A program made the position numbers and the translations under genes. A stretch of DNA of 64,000 nucleotides from assembly GCF_020880815.1 (NCBI RefSeq), contig NZ_JAJITD010000012.1, forward strand, positions 181,418-245,417. The letters are read 5' to 3'. A model generated the notes under the pieces. It saw only the letters and a list, made by a program, of their open reading frames with translations. It searched no databases and was not told the DNA's origin. Below are positions 25,451-34,605 of this stretch, one piece after another. Position 1 is the first letter of the stretch, and each line of letters opens with the position of its first letter. This DNA comes from Paraburkholderia sejongensis (GTDB taxonomy: Bacteria > Pseudomonadota > Gammaproteobacteria > Burkholderiales > Burkholderiaceae).

Positions 25451-26086
25451 ATGAATCAACCCGTCCGCAAACGTGGCAGACCAAGGCTGCTGCAACACGA
25501 CGTCGGGCTTGACGTCGCGGCGCGGCTGTTCTGGCAGCACGGATATGAAGGAACATCGATAGCCGACCTGACCGAGGCCATGGGTATTCCGGCGCCGTCT
25601 CTGTATGCGGCATATGGCTCGAAGGAGGAGCTTTACAGGCAGGCGCTCGACCACATCAGTGAGCGGGAGAACAAGCAGTGGCTCGAAGCGCTGCAAGGAA
25701 AGATGCCGGCCTACGACGCGATAGCGTTCTACCTGCACGATGCCGCGGCGCGCTTTACCGACCAGGGAAGGCCGCGCGGCTGCGTGATTTCGACTGCCGT
25801 TCTTCAACATGCGGAAAAGAACGGGTCTGTCGCCCATGCCGTCGCCGCGCGGCGAGAGCTTGGGCTGCAGACCATCAAGGCACGCTTCGATCGTGCCGTT
25901 GCAGAGGGCGAGCTTGCCCCTGAGACCGATACCGACGCTCTCGCACGCTTTTATGGCGCAGTTGTGCAAGGCATGTCGGCGCAAGCCTGTGACGGTGCGA
26001 GCAGGGCAACCCTGACGCGGCTGGCTGATGTTGCGTTGTCGGCATGGCCCCGGTCTCGACGTCATCGCCGGAACCAGGTTCCGTGA
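25451..26086 (+). CDS. TetR/AcrR-family transcriptional regulator
   Basis: A 211-residue regulator. The N-terminal helix-turn-helix is GYEGTSIADLTEAMGIPAPSLYAAYGSKEELYRQAL, followed by an all-helical ligand domain with RFTDQGRPRGCVIS, the pattern of the TetR_C group seen with SDR and efflux targets. It is divergent from the SDR at 24585-25358 and shares the operator pair between them. It probably autorepresses and derepresses the SDR with a small reactive ligand. Confidence 0.9.
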   Translation: MNQPVRKRGRPRLLQHDVGLDVAARLFWQHGYEGTSIADLTEAMGIPAPSLYAAYGSKEELYRQALDHISERENKQWLEALQGKMPAYDAIAFYLHDAAARFTDQGRPRGCVISTAVLQHAEKNGSVAHAVAARRELGLQTIKARFDRAVAEGELAPETDTDALARFYGAVVQGMSAQACDGASRATLTRLADVALSAWPRSRRHRRNQVP

Positions 26087-26114
26087 GCGCGTTGCGGCCC
26101 CCGGCAGTCGTTCG

Positions 26115-27014
26115 TTATTGCGGTAAATCCGATCCGACAATCTCCGCGATCCAGTCGACGAACGTCCTCATTGCGGCAGTGGCGCGTGCATGCGGGTAGA
26201 CGATCGAGATCGGTACGGGCACACACCTCGCACTGGCGAGCACCTCTTTGAGGCGGCCGCTGCGAAGGTACGCAGACGCCGCAAATTCCGAAAGTTGAAT
26301 CAGCCCGAGCCCTTCCAGACCGCACTGCAGGTAGGCCTCCGTCTCGTTCACGGCGAACCGGCTGCGCATCGATAGCGTCACATCCTCGCCGTTTACGCGA
26401 AAGCGCCAGTCGAGAGGCCGGCCGGTGGCATTGGACAGGTAATTGACGACGCGGTGTGCGGCGAGCGCGGCGATTGAATCCGGCTCACCGTACTGCTTAA
26501 GGTATCGCGGCGATGCGCAGGTCAGCCAGTTGAGCTGCCCGAGTCGACGGGCTATCAGCGTCGAATCTTCGAGTACGCCGGTGCGAATCACGCAATCGAT
26601 ACCTTCATGGATGAGATCCGTTGGTCGATCGCTGAGACCGAGAACCAGTTCGATGTCGGGATACCGAGCCTCGAATTCGCGCAATCTCGGCACGATGATC
26701 GACCGGCCGATCACGCCGGGCACATCGACGCGAATCCGTCCACGCGGTGTGTTGGTCCGCTCGGATACGTCACTTTCCGCGCGCTCGATATCGGAGAGTA
26801 TGGCCTGACAGGATGCGAAATAGCGCGCCCCCGCCTCGGTGAGGCTAAGGCTTCGCGTGCTTCTCCTGAGCAGCGGCGTGCCTAGCTGCGCCTCCAGGTT
26901 CTTGATCGTCGTGGTCACGGAAGAGCGGGGCATCGACAAGGTCTGGGCAGCCTTACTGAAGCTTCGCGCCTCGACGACCCGCACGAATGTTGTCATCGCT
27001 TGAAGTTTGTCCAT
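26115..27014 (-). CDS. LysR-family transcriptional regulator
   Basis: A 299-residue LTTR: winged helix MDKLQAMTTFVRVVEARSFSKAAQTLSMPRSSVTTTIKNLEAQLG, then an effector domain beginning RGRIRVDVPG. The start at 27014 gives the canonical N-terminus; in-frame upstream sequence lacks similarity. It converges on the TetR gene with 28 bp between stops and is divergent from the NmrA-like reductase gene at 27277, its most likely target. Confidence 0.9.
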   Translation of the reverse strand: MDKLQAMTTFVRVVEARSFSKAAQTLSMPRSSVTTTIKNLEAQLGTPLLRRSTRSLSLTEAGARYFASCQAILSDIERAESDVSERTNTPRGRIRVDVPGVIGRSIIVPRLREFEARYPDIELVLGLSDRPTDLIHEGIDCVIRTGVLEDSTLIARRLGQLNWLTCASPRYLKQYGEPDSIAALAAHRVVNYLSNATGRPLDWRFRVNGEDVTLSMRSRFAVNETEAYLQCGLEGLGLIQLSEFAASAYLRSGRLKEVLASARCVPVPISIVYPHARATAAMRTFVDWIAEIVGSDLPQ

Positions 27015-27276
27015 GAGCGCTGCGTGTAATCGATGTGGTTGGCTTGCCTGGCCGAAGGGCCCCCATGTTACCAACCCGATGGCACCGGCGTGTCCGGCAT
27101 AGCCGCTCAAGCATGCCGCCTGGTTCGCGCGTTGCGCGTTGTGTATTCAGGCTCCGCGAACAATGCGCAGCGTTTGGGGACCTACACTGCCAACCGTTGG
27201 CTCCACTTCGGCCTTCGCAAGATCGGCCCGCAAGGGCGCCTCTTTTTATCATCTATGTCCCGGACGGAGGGCGTGC

Positions 27277-28242
27277 ATGTTGAACGACAACGATAACGAC
27301 AACCACAAGGCAATACTGGTTTTAGGCGCGGGAGAACTCGGCATGGCTGTGCTGCGCAACCTGGCCCGGCATCCGAGGCGTGCTGCCGGCGTGCCCATCG
27401 CGGTACTGCTTCGCCCGTCGGCGCTACGCTCCGTCGATCAGGCAAAACGCAAGGAATTGGCCGAGCTGCGCGAACTCGGCATCGAATTCGTCGAGGGCGA
27501 CCTCGCCCGGCAATCATGCATCGAACTCGCGGCCACCTTCCGGCGATTCGATACCGTCATATCGTGCACAGGCTTCGTCGGCGGTCCGGGCGTGCAACTC
27601 AAGATTGCGCAAGCCGCGCTGGAGGCCGGAATCAGGCGGTATTTTCCGTGGCAGTTCGGGGTGGACTATGACGTCATCGGCAGGGGCAGCGCGCAGGACC
27701 TTTTTGACGAACAGCTCGATGTGCGCGACCTTCTGCGGGCGCAGTCGCGTACCGAATGGGTGATCGTATCGACCGGCATGTTCACGAGTTTTCTGTTCGA
27801 GCCGACGTTCGGCGTCGTCGACCTCGCGATGAACAGGGTCAATGCGTTGGGCAACCTGGATACCGCGGTGACAGTGACGACGGCCGAGGACATTGGCGTC
27901 ATGACGGCCGAGGTACTTTTCGAAGAACCGCGAATCGCGAATCGGGTCGTGCACATTGCCGGAGACACGGTGACGTATCGCGAAGTGGCCGATACGCTCG
28001 ATCGCGCGCTCGGTATACGAGTCGAGCGCGCCGAATGGAGTGTGCCCGAACTGGAGCGGCAGCTCGCCGAAGCGCCCGGCGACGCGTTGCGCAAATATCG
28101 GGTGGTGTTCGCTGAAGGACGCGGCGTTGCGTGGGACAAGGCGCAGACGTTCAATGCTCGGAAGGGTATTCGTTTGTGTGGGATTGAAAGTTGGGTGCGG
28201 GATAACCTCGCGCGCTTGCGCAGCAATATCGGAGAGCGCTGA
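27277..28242 (+). CDS. NmrA/isoflavone-reductase-like NAD(P)-binding protein
   Basis: A 321-residue protein of the NmrA-like atypical SDR group. The dinucleotide loop is ILVLGAGELGMAVLRNLARH. TVISCTGFVGGPGVQLKIAQAALEAGIRRYFPWQFGVDYD is the family's substrate-side signature. GGAGGG lies about 6 bp before the ATG, which decides the start against a longer in-frame reading. Relatives reduce aromatic alcohols or isoflavones, or act as redox sensors. It is divergent from a LysR gene. Confidence 0.83.
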   Translation: MLNDNDNDNHKAILVLGAGELGMAVLRNLARHPRRAAGVPIAVLLRPSALRSVDQAKRKELAELRELGIEFVEGDLARQSCIELAATFRRFDTVISCTGFVGGPGVQLKIAQAALEAGIRRYFPWQFGVDYDVIGRGSAQDLFDEQLDVRDLLRAQSRTEWVIVSTGMFTSFLFEPTFGVVDLAMNRVNALGNLDTAVTVTTAEDIGVMTAEVLFEEPRIANRVVHIAGDTVTYREVADTLDRALGIRVERAEWSVPELERQLAEAPGDALRKYRVVFAEGRGVAWDKAQTFNARKGIRLCGIESWVRDNLARLRSNIGER

Positions 28243-28249
28243 TCCGATT

Positions 28250-28981
28250 TCAGCCCTGTGCGGTTGGCCGGATGACGATGCTGCCGACATCCACCTCGGG
28301 CGGCTGATCGATCGCGAAGAGGATGCCCCGCGCGATCGCATCGGGCGAAATTGCAATGGCTTTCAAACGATCTTCGACCTCGGCCTTCGCTGCCTGATCG
28401 GTGATTGAATCTCCGAAGTGGGTGTCGATGACGCCTGGCGAAACCTCGGTGACACGGAGCGTGGGTCCTGCTTCCTGTCGCAGCGCCTCGGTGGCGGTGC
28501 GCACCGCGTTCTTGGTTGCGGCATACACGCCCATTGTCGGCAAAATCTTCAGGCCAGCTGTAGATATCACGTTGATCACATGGCCGCTTTCCTGCCTCGC
28601 GAACACGGGCAGAGCCGCGGCAATGCCATATAACGTGCCGCGCAAATTCACGTCGATCATCGCGTCCCAATCGTCGACGCACAGCGCGTCGAAGCGCGAG
28701 ATCGGACCAATCCCCGCGTTGTTCACGATCACGTCGAGGCGTCCGAACTGAGCGACCGCGTGAGCGACCAATGCCTCGAGATCAGCGCGCCGTCTCACGT
28801 CGGTCACGCAGTGGCTCGCTCGTCCCCCGGCTTCGTTAAGTTCTGCAGCCAGCGCAACCAGCGCGGCCTCGCGCCGGGCGCCGAGCACAACGGCGTGACC
28901 TTGCTTCGCCAGCAACCGTGCGCTTGCGCGCCCGATGCCGCTGCTCGCGCCCGTGATCGCAATAACCTTCGTGTGATTCAT
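28250..28981 (-). CDS. Short-chain dehydrogenase/reductase (SDR)
   Basis: A 243-residue SDR with TGASSGIGRASA, NNAGIGPISRFDAL and Tyr-x3-Lys as YAATKNA. GARREA after the second strand suggests NADP(H). AAAGGAG lies 7 bp before the ATG. It is divergent from a frameshifted AraC gene. A 9-bp perfect inverted repeat lies in the shared promoter region, and this SDR is the likely target of that regulator. Confidence 0.9.
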   Translation of the reverse strand: MNHTKVIAITGASSGIGRASARLLAKQGHAVVLGARREAALVALAAELNEAGGRASHCVTDVRRRADLEALVAHAVAQFGRLDVIVNNAGIGPISRFDALCVDDWDAMIDVNLRGTLYGIAAALPVFARQESGHVINVISTAGLKILPTMGVYAATKNAVRTATEALRQEAGPTLRVTEVSPGVIDTHFGDSITDQAAKAEVEDRLKAIAISPDAIARGILFAIDQPPEVDVGSIVIRPTAQG

Positions 28982-28991
28982 CTCTTTCTCC

Positions 28992-29022
28992 TTTGATGTC
29001 GAAGTTAAACATGGACATCAAA
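28992..29022. promoter_or_regulatory. Inverted repeat in the SDR/araC promoter region
   Basis: TTTGATGTC (28992-29000) and GACATCAAA (29014-29022) are perfect complements with a 13-bp spacer. The repeat lies 11 bp from the SDR start and 24 bp from the araC start, so a bound protein would touch both promoters. Confidence 0.6.
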
Positions 29023-29045
29023 AGATGGTCTATGCTCGGGTCACC

Positions 29046-29968
29046 ATGAGTTTGTCGCGATCGTCCAAATCCCCCCACGACCCGTTCTCCGATGCGCTGG
29101 CACTGCTCGATGCGCGGGCCACCCGTCCGACGCGCCTCGAAGCCGCAGGCGATTGGGCACTTGCGTTTCCCGAGCGGGAGCGCCTGAAATTTGTCGCCGT
29201 TTTGAAGGGGGCATGCTGGATAGAACGGCCGGGCCACGTTGGAGAGTTCCTGAACGCGGGCGACGTCTGCCTGATCGGTCGCACGTCCTATACCGTGGCC
29301 AGCCATCCCGGCGTGCCATCCATCGACGGTATGCAGTTCTACGAACCGATGGCGCAAAGCAGTCTGCGTCTTAACGGCGACGACACGATCATGCTGGGTG
29401 GAGGAATCGCCGTAGCGCGGGAAAATGCCGGCTTCCTGCTCGATATGCTTCAGCCTTTGCGGTAGTCCCACGTTCGCCTGGAGGCGCGGCAAGTGTTGCA
29501 GCCGTACTCAAGTTGCTCGATGCCGAACTCGTGCGCAATGCGATTGGATCGGATACGGTGGTCACCCGGCTTTCGGAAGTGCTGATGATCGAGGCGATCC
29601 GGGCACGCCCCGTCAGCCCGGTCCCTGGCGGCTGGCTGGACGCGCTGGCCGAGCCGCGTCTGGGGCGCGCCCTTACCCTTATCCATAACGACATCGCCGA
29701 GCCTTGGACGGTCGCGCGCCTTGCGGCCGCGGCCGGCATGTCGCGCTCGGCGTTCGCGTCTCTTTTCACGCGGACGGTGGGTCGGCCACCTCTCGATTAC
29801 CTCAGGTCCTGGCGACTTGCGCGTGCACGCGCGCTGCTCGCCAACGGAGAGGACAACGTCGCGCGAGTGGCAAGCGCCGTCGGCTATGCATCGCAAAGCG
29901 CGTTCACGCATGCCTATCGGCGCGCGTTCGCCACTACGCCGCGTAGTGCTGGTAAGCCGTCAGATTAA
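29046..29968 (+). pseudogene. AraC-family regulator with a one-base frameshift
   Basis: The first part (29046-29465) encodes the cupin_6-type N-terminal domain: DPFSDALALLDARATRPTRLEAAGDWALAFP, ending FLLDMLQPLR at a TAG. The next frame continues at once with VVPRSPGGAASVAAVLKLLDAELV and carries the complete C-terminal DNA-binding domain (WTVARLAAAAGMSRSAFASLF; VARVASAVGYASQSAFTHAY). Adding one G in the GCGG run at 29459-29462 restores a full protein of about 307 residues. It is either a recent pseudogene or a sequencing error. Confidence 0.8.
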
Positions 29969-30102
29969 AGAGCCCCAACACCTGGCAGCGCGGTTCCGCT
30001 GGCGGCGCACTTGCCGATGCGGCGAATCCGGGGCTCACACCGGTGTAGATCGAGGCAGGCATGCAGAAATAGCTGCGCGCGGCGCGCTCCGCACTACGTT
30101 CG

Positions 30103-30996
30103 TCATGACGCCGCTTCCGCAGTTTGCGGAGCGGCCGCGGTGGCGTTCGCCGGCTGCGAGCGAAACGCGCTGACCAGCGTGCGCAGCGCTGCTTTGAGTT
30201 GCCGGTCCGAGGTCGATGAATACAACACCACCTCGCGCGACGGCAGAGGGGGCAAGCCCAGGCGCGGGCCGACATCGATTGTGCCTGGCGGAGCTACCCG
30301 CAACGCGAGCGCCGCGATCGCGAGACCTGCCTGCACGGCCGCGCCGATCGTCGCGACGCCGCCGCCGACGAACACTTCGACCCACGGCACGCGCGCTTCG
30401 TCGAGCGCGCCGACGGCCATTGCCCGCACCCGGCACGGGTGGGCCTGCGTGGCAAGCCTGAGCGGCTCATCCGCGTGATGGATCCAGTCGGGGACGGCCA
30501 TCCAGCCGAACGGTTCGACGAGCAGCGAGTCGCCGTCGCGACGGCTGTCGTCGTGGCGCAGCACCAGTGCGGCGTCGAGCGCACCGCGATCGAACTGAGC
30601 CTCGAGCTCGCGTGAGCTTGCCACCCGCATCTCCACCAGCAGCCCGGGGTCGGCGCTATGGATGTGCCGCAGCAGCACCGGCAATTCACCACCGACGATG
30701 TGATGAGAGATCCCAACCTTCAGTGTCGCGCGTTTGCGTTCGAGCGACCCGAGTGCGTCGTCGTGCGCGCCGAGTAGATTTCGAGCGGCCTGCAGAAAGA
30801 TCTCGCCCTTCGGCGATAGCCGCACCATGCGCGGCGTGCGTTCGATCAGCCGATGGCCTAAACGTTCTTCGAGCCGTTTGAGCTTCAGGCTGATCGCGGA
30901 TTGCGTGCTGTTTAGCGCATCGGCGGCTCTCGTGAAGCTGCGTAGATCCGCTACCAGCACAAATGCCTGTACTGCTTCGAAGTCGAGTGTCTTCAT
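30103..30996 (-). CDS. LysR-family transcriptional regulator
   Basis: A 297-residue LTTR. The DNA-binding part is LDFEAVQAFVLVADLRSFTRAADALNSTQSAISLKLKRLEERLGHRLIERTPR, and the effector domain begins LKVGISHHIVGGELP. The start MKTLDFEAV at 30996 is canonical; in-frame codons upstream to 31047 have no similarity. It is divergent from a small membrane-protein gene and the DUF4865 gene. LysR/DUF4865 neighbours are common. A short dyad at 31054-31069 may be its site. Confidence 0.87.
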   Translation of the reverse strand: MKTLDFEAVQAFVLVADLRSFTRAADALNSTQSAISLKLKRLEERLGHRLIERTPRMVRLSPKGEIFLQAARNLLGAHDDALGSLERKRATLKVGISHHIVGGELPVLLRHIHSADPGLLVEMRVASSRELEAQFDRGALDAALVLRHDDSRRDGDSLLVEPFGWMAVPDWIHHADEPLRLATQAHPCRVRAMAVGALDEARVPWVEVFVGGGVATIGAAVQAGLAIAALALRVAPPGTIDVGPRLGLPPLPSREVVLYSSTSDRQLKAALRTLVSAFRSQPANATAAAPQTAEAAS

Positions 30997-31053
30997 GAGC
31001 GTCCCATTCGATTCCGTCATCACTGAAATATGTGCCAGCCGGTTCAAGCGCGC

Positions 31054-31069
31054 CGTGTCTTATGACACG
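31054..31069. promoter_or_regulatory. Short dyad upstream of the lysR gene
   Basis: CGTGTC-TTAT-GACACG is a perfect 6-bp inverted repeat 58 bp upstream of the lysR start. The position suits LysR autoregulation. The arms are short, so chance is possible. Confidence 0.4.
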
Positions 31070-31167
31070 CTAATCGCATCCGCTGCATCGAGCAAGCAGG
31101 CGTCGCGATCACGTTTAACGTGCGACGCGAACATCAAATCATTTCTGATCCATCGAGTATCGACGTC

Positions 31168-31377
31168 ATGTCCGACATCGCGCAAGCCCTCGCCGAGCAT
31201 ACCGCTGAGCCGCCGAATCACTCCTCTGCGCGGTATGCGTCCTATCTGCCGGAGCACGAACGCGATCCGCTCGACGCGCGGCAGATCGTGCTCGCCCATC
31301 TGCTTGGCCTGTGCACCGGCGCTGCGATCATCGCCGCTGCGACGGGAGCCGTGTGTGTGGCGCTTCGCGTGCTTTGA
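31168..31377 (+). CDS. Small single-span membrane protein, unknown function
   Basis: A 69-residue protein: a polar N-terminus MSDIAQALAEHTAE, then ARQIVLAHLLGLCTGAAIIAAATGAVCVALRVL, one clear membrane helix at the C-terminus. No family is recognised. It is divergent from the LysR gene and precedes the DUF4865 gene by 239 bp in which nothing else is visible. Confidence 0.5.
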   Translation: MSDIAQALAEHTAEPPNHSSARYASYLPEHERDPLDARQIVLAHLLGLCTGAAIIAAATGAVCVALRVL

Positions 31378-31616
31378 GCGCAAACGCCGTGAGCTGTGTT
31401 CTGTCCATCAGCGATGCGCGCGAGCTTATTCCGTTGCAAAAGAGCGCTGCACTCATCGCTGCAGCCATGCACGAGCGAAGCTCGCTGCGGTGCGGTTCGG
31501 CGACGCGACGCCAGCGTCGACGATTCGACTTCGTCATCACAGTTATATGGGCCGCAGCATTGAGAGCATGGACGGGCACTGGCAAGCTCTCAACTCCTGC
31601 CTTGTGAGTCTTCGTC

Positions 31617-32228
31617 ATGCTGATTAAACAATACGAGAACCGTCTGCCATCCGACTATGACATGGCGGTAATCCGCGAACGGGGCCGTAATCGCGGCGTC
31701 CTCTGGGATAAAACGGAAGGACTTGCATTCAAAGCCTTCGCACTGCGCGAACGTGGACGACACGGCGCGCAGCATAACGCTTATACGTCGATTTATTTAT
31801 GGTTGGAGGAGGGCGCGGTTGCGCAATTCGTGACCGGACCGCGTTTCAAGCCGGTACTCGAATCGTTCGGCCGTCCGCCAATCCAGACCTGGTTGCCGAT
31901 TGACGTGCGGGTCGGTCATTCAGGCGCGGCGCTGTCGATCTATCGCGAAGATCTACCGGTCCCCGAACGGACCGATCTGGTGTCGTTACGTGTGAGTGAA
32001 ACGGCGCGCAATGCGGAGGTTGCGGCGCATGCGGACACTATCGCCGCGGTCGTCGGGCTCGACGTTCAGAACTGGCGGTTGGCACGCTTCATCTTGAGCT
32101 CGCAGCCATTGCATGAGGTCGAGCAAGGTGTGGGGTACGAGATTGCGCATCTGGCTGCGCCGGGCCTCGTGCGGCTTTCACGTGTGGCCGCAGACGAGGC
32201 GGCGCTTGTGACGCGGGGCATGGTTTGA
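31617..32228 (+). CDS. DUF4865 family protein
   Basis: A 203-residue protein with the DUF4865 pattern: MLIKQYENRLPSDYDMAVIRERG, WDKTEGLAFKAFALRE, NAYTSIYLWLEEGAVAQFVTGPRFKPVLESFGRP. Proteins of this group are often encoded next to LysR regulators, and the gene lies near one here (30103-30996). No catalytic motif is visible and the function is unknown. The ATG at 31617 gives the normal family start. Confidence 0.78.
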   Translation: MLIKQYENRLPSDYDMAVIRERGRNRGVLWDKTEGLAFKAFALRERGRHGAQHNAYTSIYLWLEEGAVAQFVTGPRFKPVLESFGRPPIQTWLPIDVRVGHSGAALSIYREDLPVPERTDLVSLRVSETARNAEVAAHADTIAAVVGLDVQNWRLARFILSSQPLHEVEQGVGYEIAHLAAPGLVRLSRVAADEAALVTRGMV

Positions 32229-32650
32229 GCTTTGGGCATGGGACAAGAGTGGGACGTTCAATCAACGCCACGCCATTGCGGTCACCGATGTGGCGTCGTG
32301 GATCAATGCAAACCTTACTTTGGGTCGCAGCGAGTAGAGATTCCCACCACTATTTCGTCAACTACTATTAAAGGCTTGATCTTCCGCAAACTTCAGAGCG
32401 ATTCCAATTGCGGGGGCCACGTGACATCGGCAAAACTTAACGGTACGCATAATGAGCGGAGACCTCAATGACAGTTACCGGTAAGTTTCTGGTGGATAAC
32501 AAACACCTATATCCCTTGGCTATTAATGGCGCGGGGACACCGCTCATAGCGAATGGTTTGCGCTGATTCCGGCCGCATCGTTAGCCACAACAACCATCCC
32601 GGCGCGCAATTCAGGGCTGAACGCATACGGAAGAATTGAGGTCATTACGT
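32229..32650. other. Gene-free, relatively AT-rich stretch
   Basis: No supported coding sequence, hairpin or repeat. The last 20 bp (AATTGAGGTCATTACGTATG) belong to the 5' part of the repeat unit described for the next two entries. Confidence 0.6.
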
Positions 32651-32916
32651 ATGGCAACACTTGTCCGTAGGCTATCTAAGCTTGCGCTGTTTGTCGGCCT
32701 GTTTTTTCTTTCATTTCGTTATGTCAGGCCCTTCCGCGAGTGGACGACGAGCGAGGCGACCGCGTGGTGGCGTGCGGCGGATTGGCGGAAAACCGCGATC
32801 CCGAAGATTTGTATATCGCCGTGTGGCTGACGATCGAAGTGATTGTTGCGGCAGCTGTCTATGTTGCGATCGTCAAGTTGTGGCAGCATTACAAGTCCTG
32901 CCGCTCGCGGGCCTGA
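32651..32916 (+). pseudogene. Small membrane protein gene, frameshifted tandem copy
   Basis: The reading starts MATLVRRLSKLALFVGLFFLSFRYV and runs to AADWRKT, then leaves frame. The frame one base away continues DPEDLYIAVWLTIEVIVAAA..YVAIVKLW and ends at a TGA at 32914-32916. The neighbouring intact copy has 12 bases between TGG and GAC-CCC where this copy has 11, so a one-base deletion explains the shift. Confidence 0.75.
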
Positions 32917-32958
32917 TTCGCACCCGTTGCGCGTACAGGACAATCGAGGTCGTCACAT

Positions 32959-33228
32959 ATGGCAAAACTTGTCCGTAGGCTACTCAAGCTCGCGCTGTTC
33001 ATCGGACTGCTTCGTCTTTCGATCCGTTTTATACCGCTGTCCAATGAATGGTCTTTAGCCGAGACCCGTGCATGGATTCGTGCTTCGGACTGGCTCGGCG
33101 TCGACGACCCCGACGACTTGTATTTCGCTGTGTGGCTAACGATCGAAGCGATCGTTGCGGCGGTTGCCTATGTCGCGATCGTCAAGTTATGGCGGTACTA
33201 TCGCGCCCGGCGAAGCGCGAGGTTATAG
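32959..33228 (+). CDS. Small two-span membrane protein, intact tandem copy
   Basis: An 89-residue protein MAKLVRRLLKLALFIGLLRLSIRF with one hydrophobic segment at the start and another, YFAVWLTIEAIVAAVAYVAIVKLW, near the end, then a basic tail. It is closely similar to the frameshifted copy at 32651-32916, including about 14 bp upstream of the start codon. No family is recognised. The duplication is recent enough for DNA-level similarity to remain clear. Confidence 0.65.
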   Translation: MAKLVRRLLKLALFIGLLRLSIRFIPLSNEWSLAETRAWIRASDWLGVDDPDDLYFAVWLTIEAIVAAVAYVAIVKLWRYYRARRSARL

Positions 33229-33618
33229 TGCCAGGCTTCGCTGATTTACCGTCGCGCGAGAAAATTGAGGGCAGTGCGGTCACTGCTCTGCCATACGAAG
33301 CTGGAGAGCACGGTTCGATACCTCGGGATGAGGTCGATGATGCGCTAGAGATGGCTGGGCAAGCAGAAGATTCCTCCGATTGCTTAGGCGATCATGAAGT
33401 GATGGCAGTCCAGGTTAGACCGTGGTTGGCAAAGCTCGACAATGACCGAGCACCTTTTAGTGCGTCAAACTGACGGGGATCCGACCAGCGAAACCCATCA
33501 GGAACAGCGGCGCAGCCGCAGCGAAAGTCCGAATGTACGGTTGCAATCTACCTTCCAGTCATCGCGTACTGAAAGCCTGGCAAAACCGGGGGCGTCCATG
33601 TACGGCCAGCGGCTCGAC
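33229..33618. other. Gene-free stretch
   Basis: Open frames here have no recognisable domain, ribosome site or conserved pattern. It separates the plus-strand small genes from the 3' end of the sugar ABC operon. Confidence 0.55.
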
Positions 33619-34605
33619 CTACGCCTCTCGCTTGCTTCGCCCATACAGAAGGAGCATCGCAGCAATCACCACGCCGTAGATGATCTGACGCCCCGCCTCC
33701 GGTATCTGCGCGACCGAGAGGATCGACTGCAGCAGTGTGATGAGGATCGCACCGGCCACCGTGCCCAGGTATGAACCGCGTCCGCCCAAAATCGACGTTC
33801 CGCCGAGCACGACCGCCGCAATCGCCGGCAACAGGTAAGCATCGCCCATAGACTGCGCGGCCTTCGACGCATAGGCCGCGAGCAATACGCCGCCGAACGC
33901 GGCGAACGCGCTGCACACGGCGAAGGCGGTCACCGTGACGAGCCGCGTATCGATGCCAGAAAGATACGCCGCGCGCTCGGTATTGCCGATCGCGTAAAGC
34001 GCGCGGCCGAAGGTCGTGCGCGACAGCAGGAACATCGTGACGCCGCCGATCACCACCCATAACGCGACGGCATTCGGCACGCCCGGTAGGAGCCAGCCCG
34101 CCGCGAGCCAGCGCATCACCTCCGGCGCGGAATCCTGCGGCGATGATCCGCCCGTATAGACGATCATGATGCCCTGCGCGACTGCATTGGTTGCAAGCGT
34201 CGCGATCATCGACGGAATGCGCAGCAGTGCGACGAGGATGCCGTTGACGATGCCGACCAGCACGCCGCAACCGATGCCGACCGGAATCGCGAGGACGCGC
34301 CCGAGATCGCCTTGCCCCGCGACCGCGCACGCCATCATCGCGCCGACGGTGATCGTCCACGGCAGCGACAGGTCGATGTGGCCGAGCAGGATCACCATCA
34401 TCAGGCCGGTCGCAATGATGCCGAGGAATGCGCCGACCTTCAGTTGCAGCAGGATGTATTCAGGCGACGTGAAGTTGCGCGAAAACATCCCGCCGACGAG
34501 CAGCAACGCGCCGATGCACGCGAATGCGATCACGATCGGTTTGTCGATTCTGCGGGCGAGCCGCGACACGAACGTGGTACGGCCGGTCGCGGAAGCGTGG
34601 CTCAT
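33619..34605 (-). CDS. Sugar ABC transporter permease (RbsC/YjfF-like)
   Basis: A 328-residue permease of the BPD_transp_2 family (ribose/galactose type): GLMMVILLGHIDLSLPWTITVGAM, LVGIVNGILVALLRIPSMIATLATN, LGGTSILGGRGSYLGTVAGAILI. About nine to ten spans are expected. The ATG at 34605 overlaps the stop of the partner permease (ATGA). It should form a heterodimeric channel with the product of 34602-35582. Confidence 0.92.
   Translation of the reverse strand: MSHASATGRTTFVSRLARRIDKPIVIAFACIGALLLVGGMFSRNFTSPEYILLQLKVGAFLGIIATGLMMVILLGHIDLSLPWTITVGAMMACAVAGQGDLGRVLAIPVGIGCGVLVGIVNGILVALLRIPSMIATLATNAVAQGIMIVYTGGSSPQDSAPEVMRWLAAGWLLPGVPNAVALWVVIGGVTMFLLSRTTFGRALYAIGNTERAAYLSGIDTRLVTVTAFAVCSAFAAFGGVLLAAYASKAAQSMGDAYLLPAIAAVVLGGTSILGGRGSYLGTVAGAILITLLQSILSVAQIPEAGRQIIYGVVIAAMLLLYGRSKREA

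Noticed and set aside
33442..33774. Open frame on the plus strand at the end of the sugar ABC operon
   Set aside because: It overlaps the permease gene, is rich in Arg and Ser and has no domain or ribosome site.
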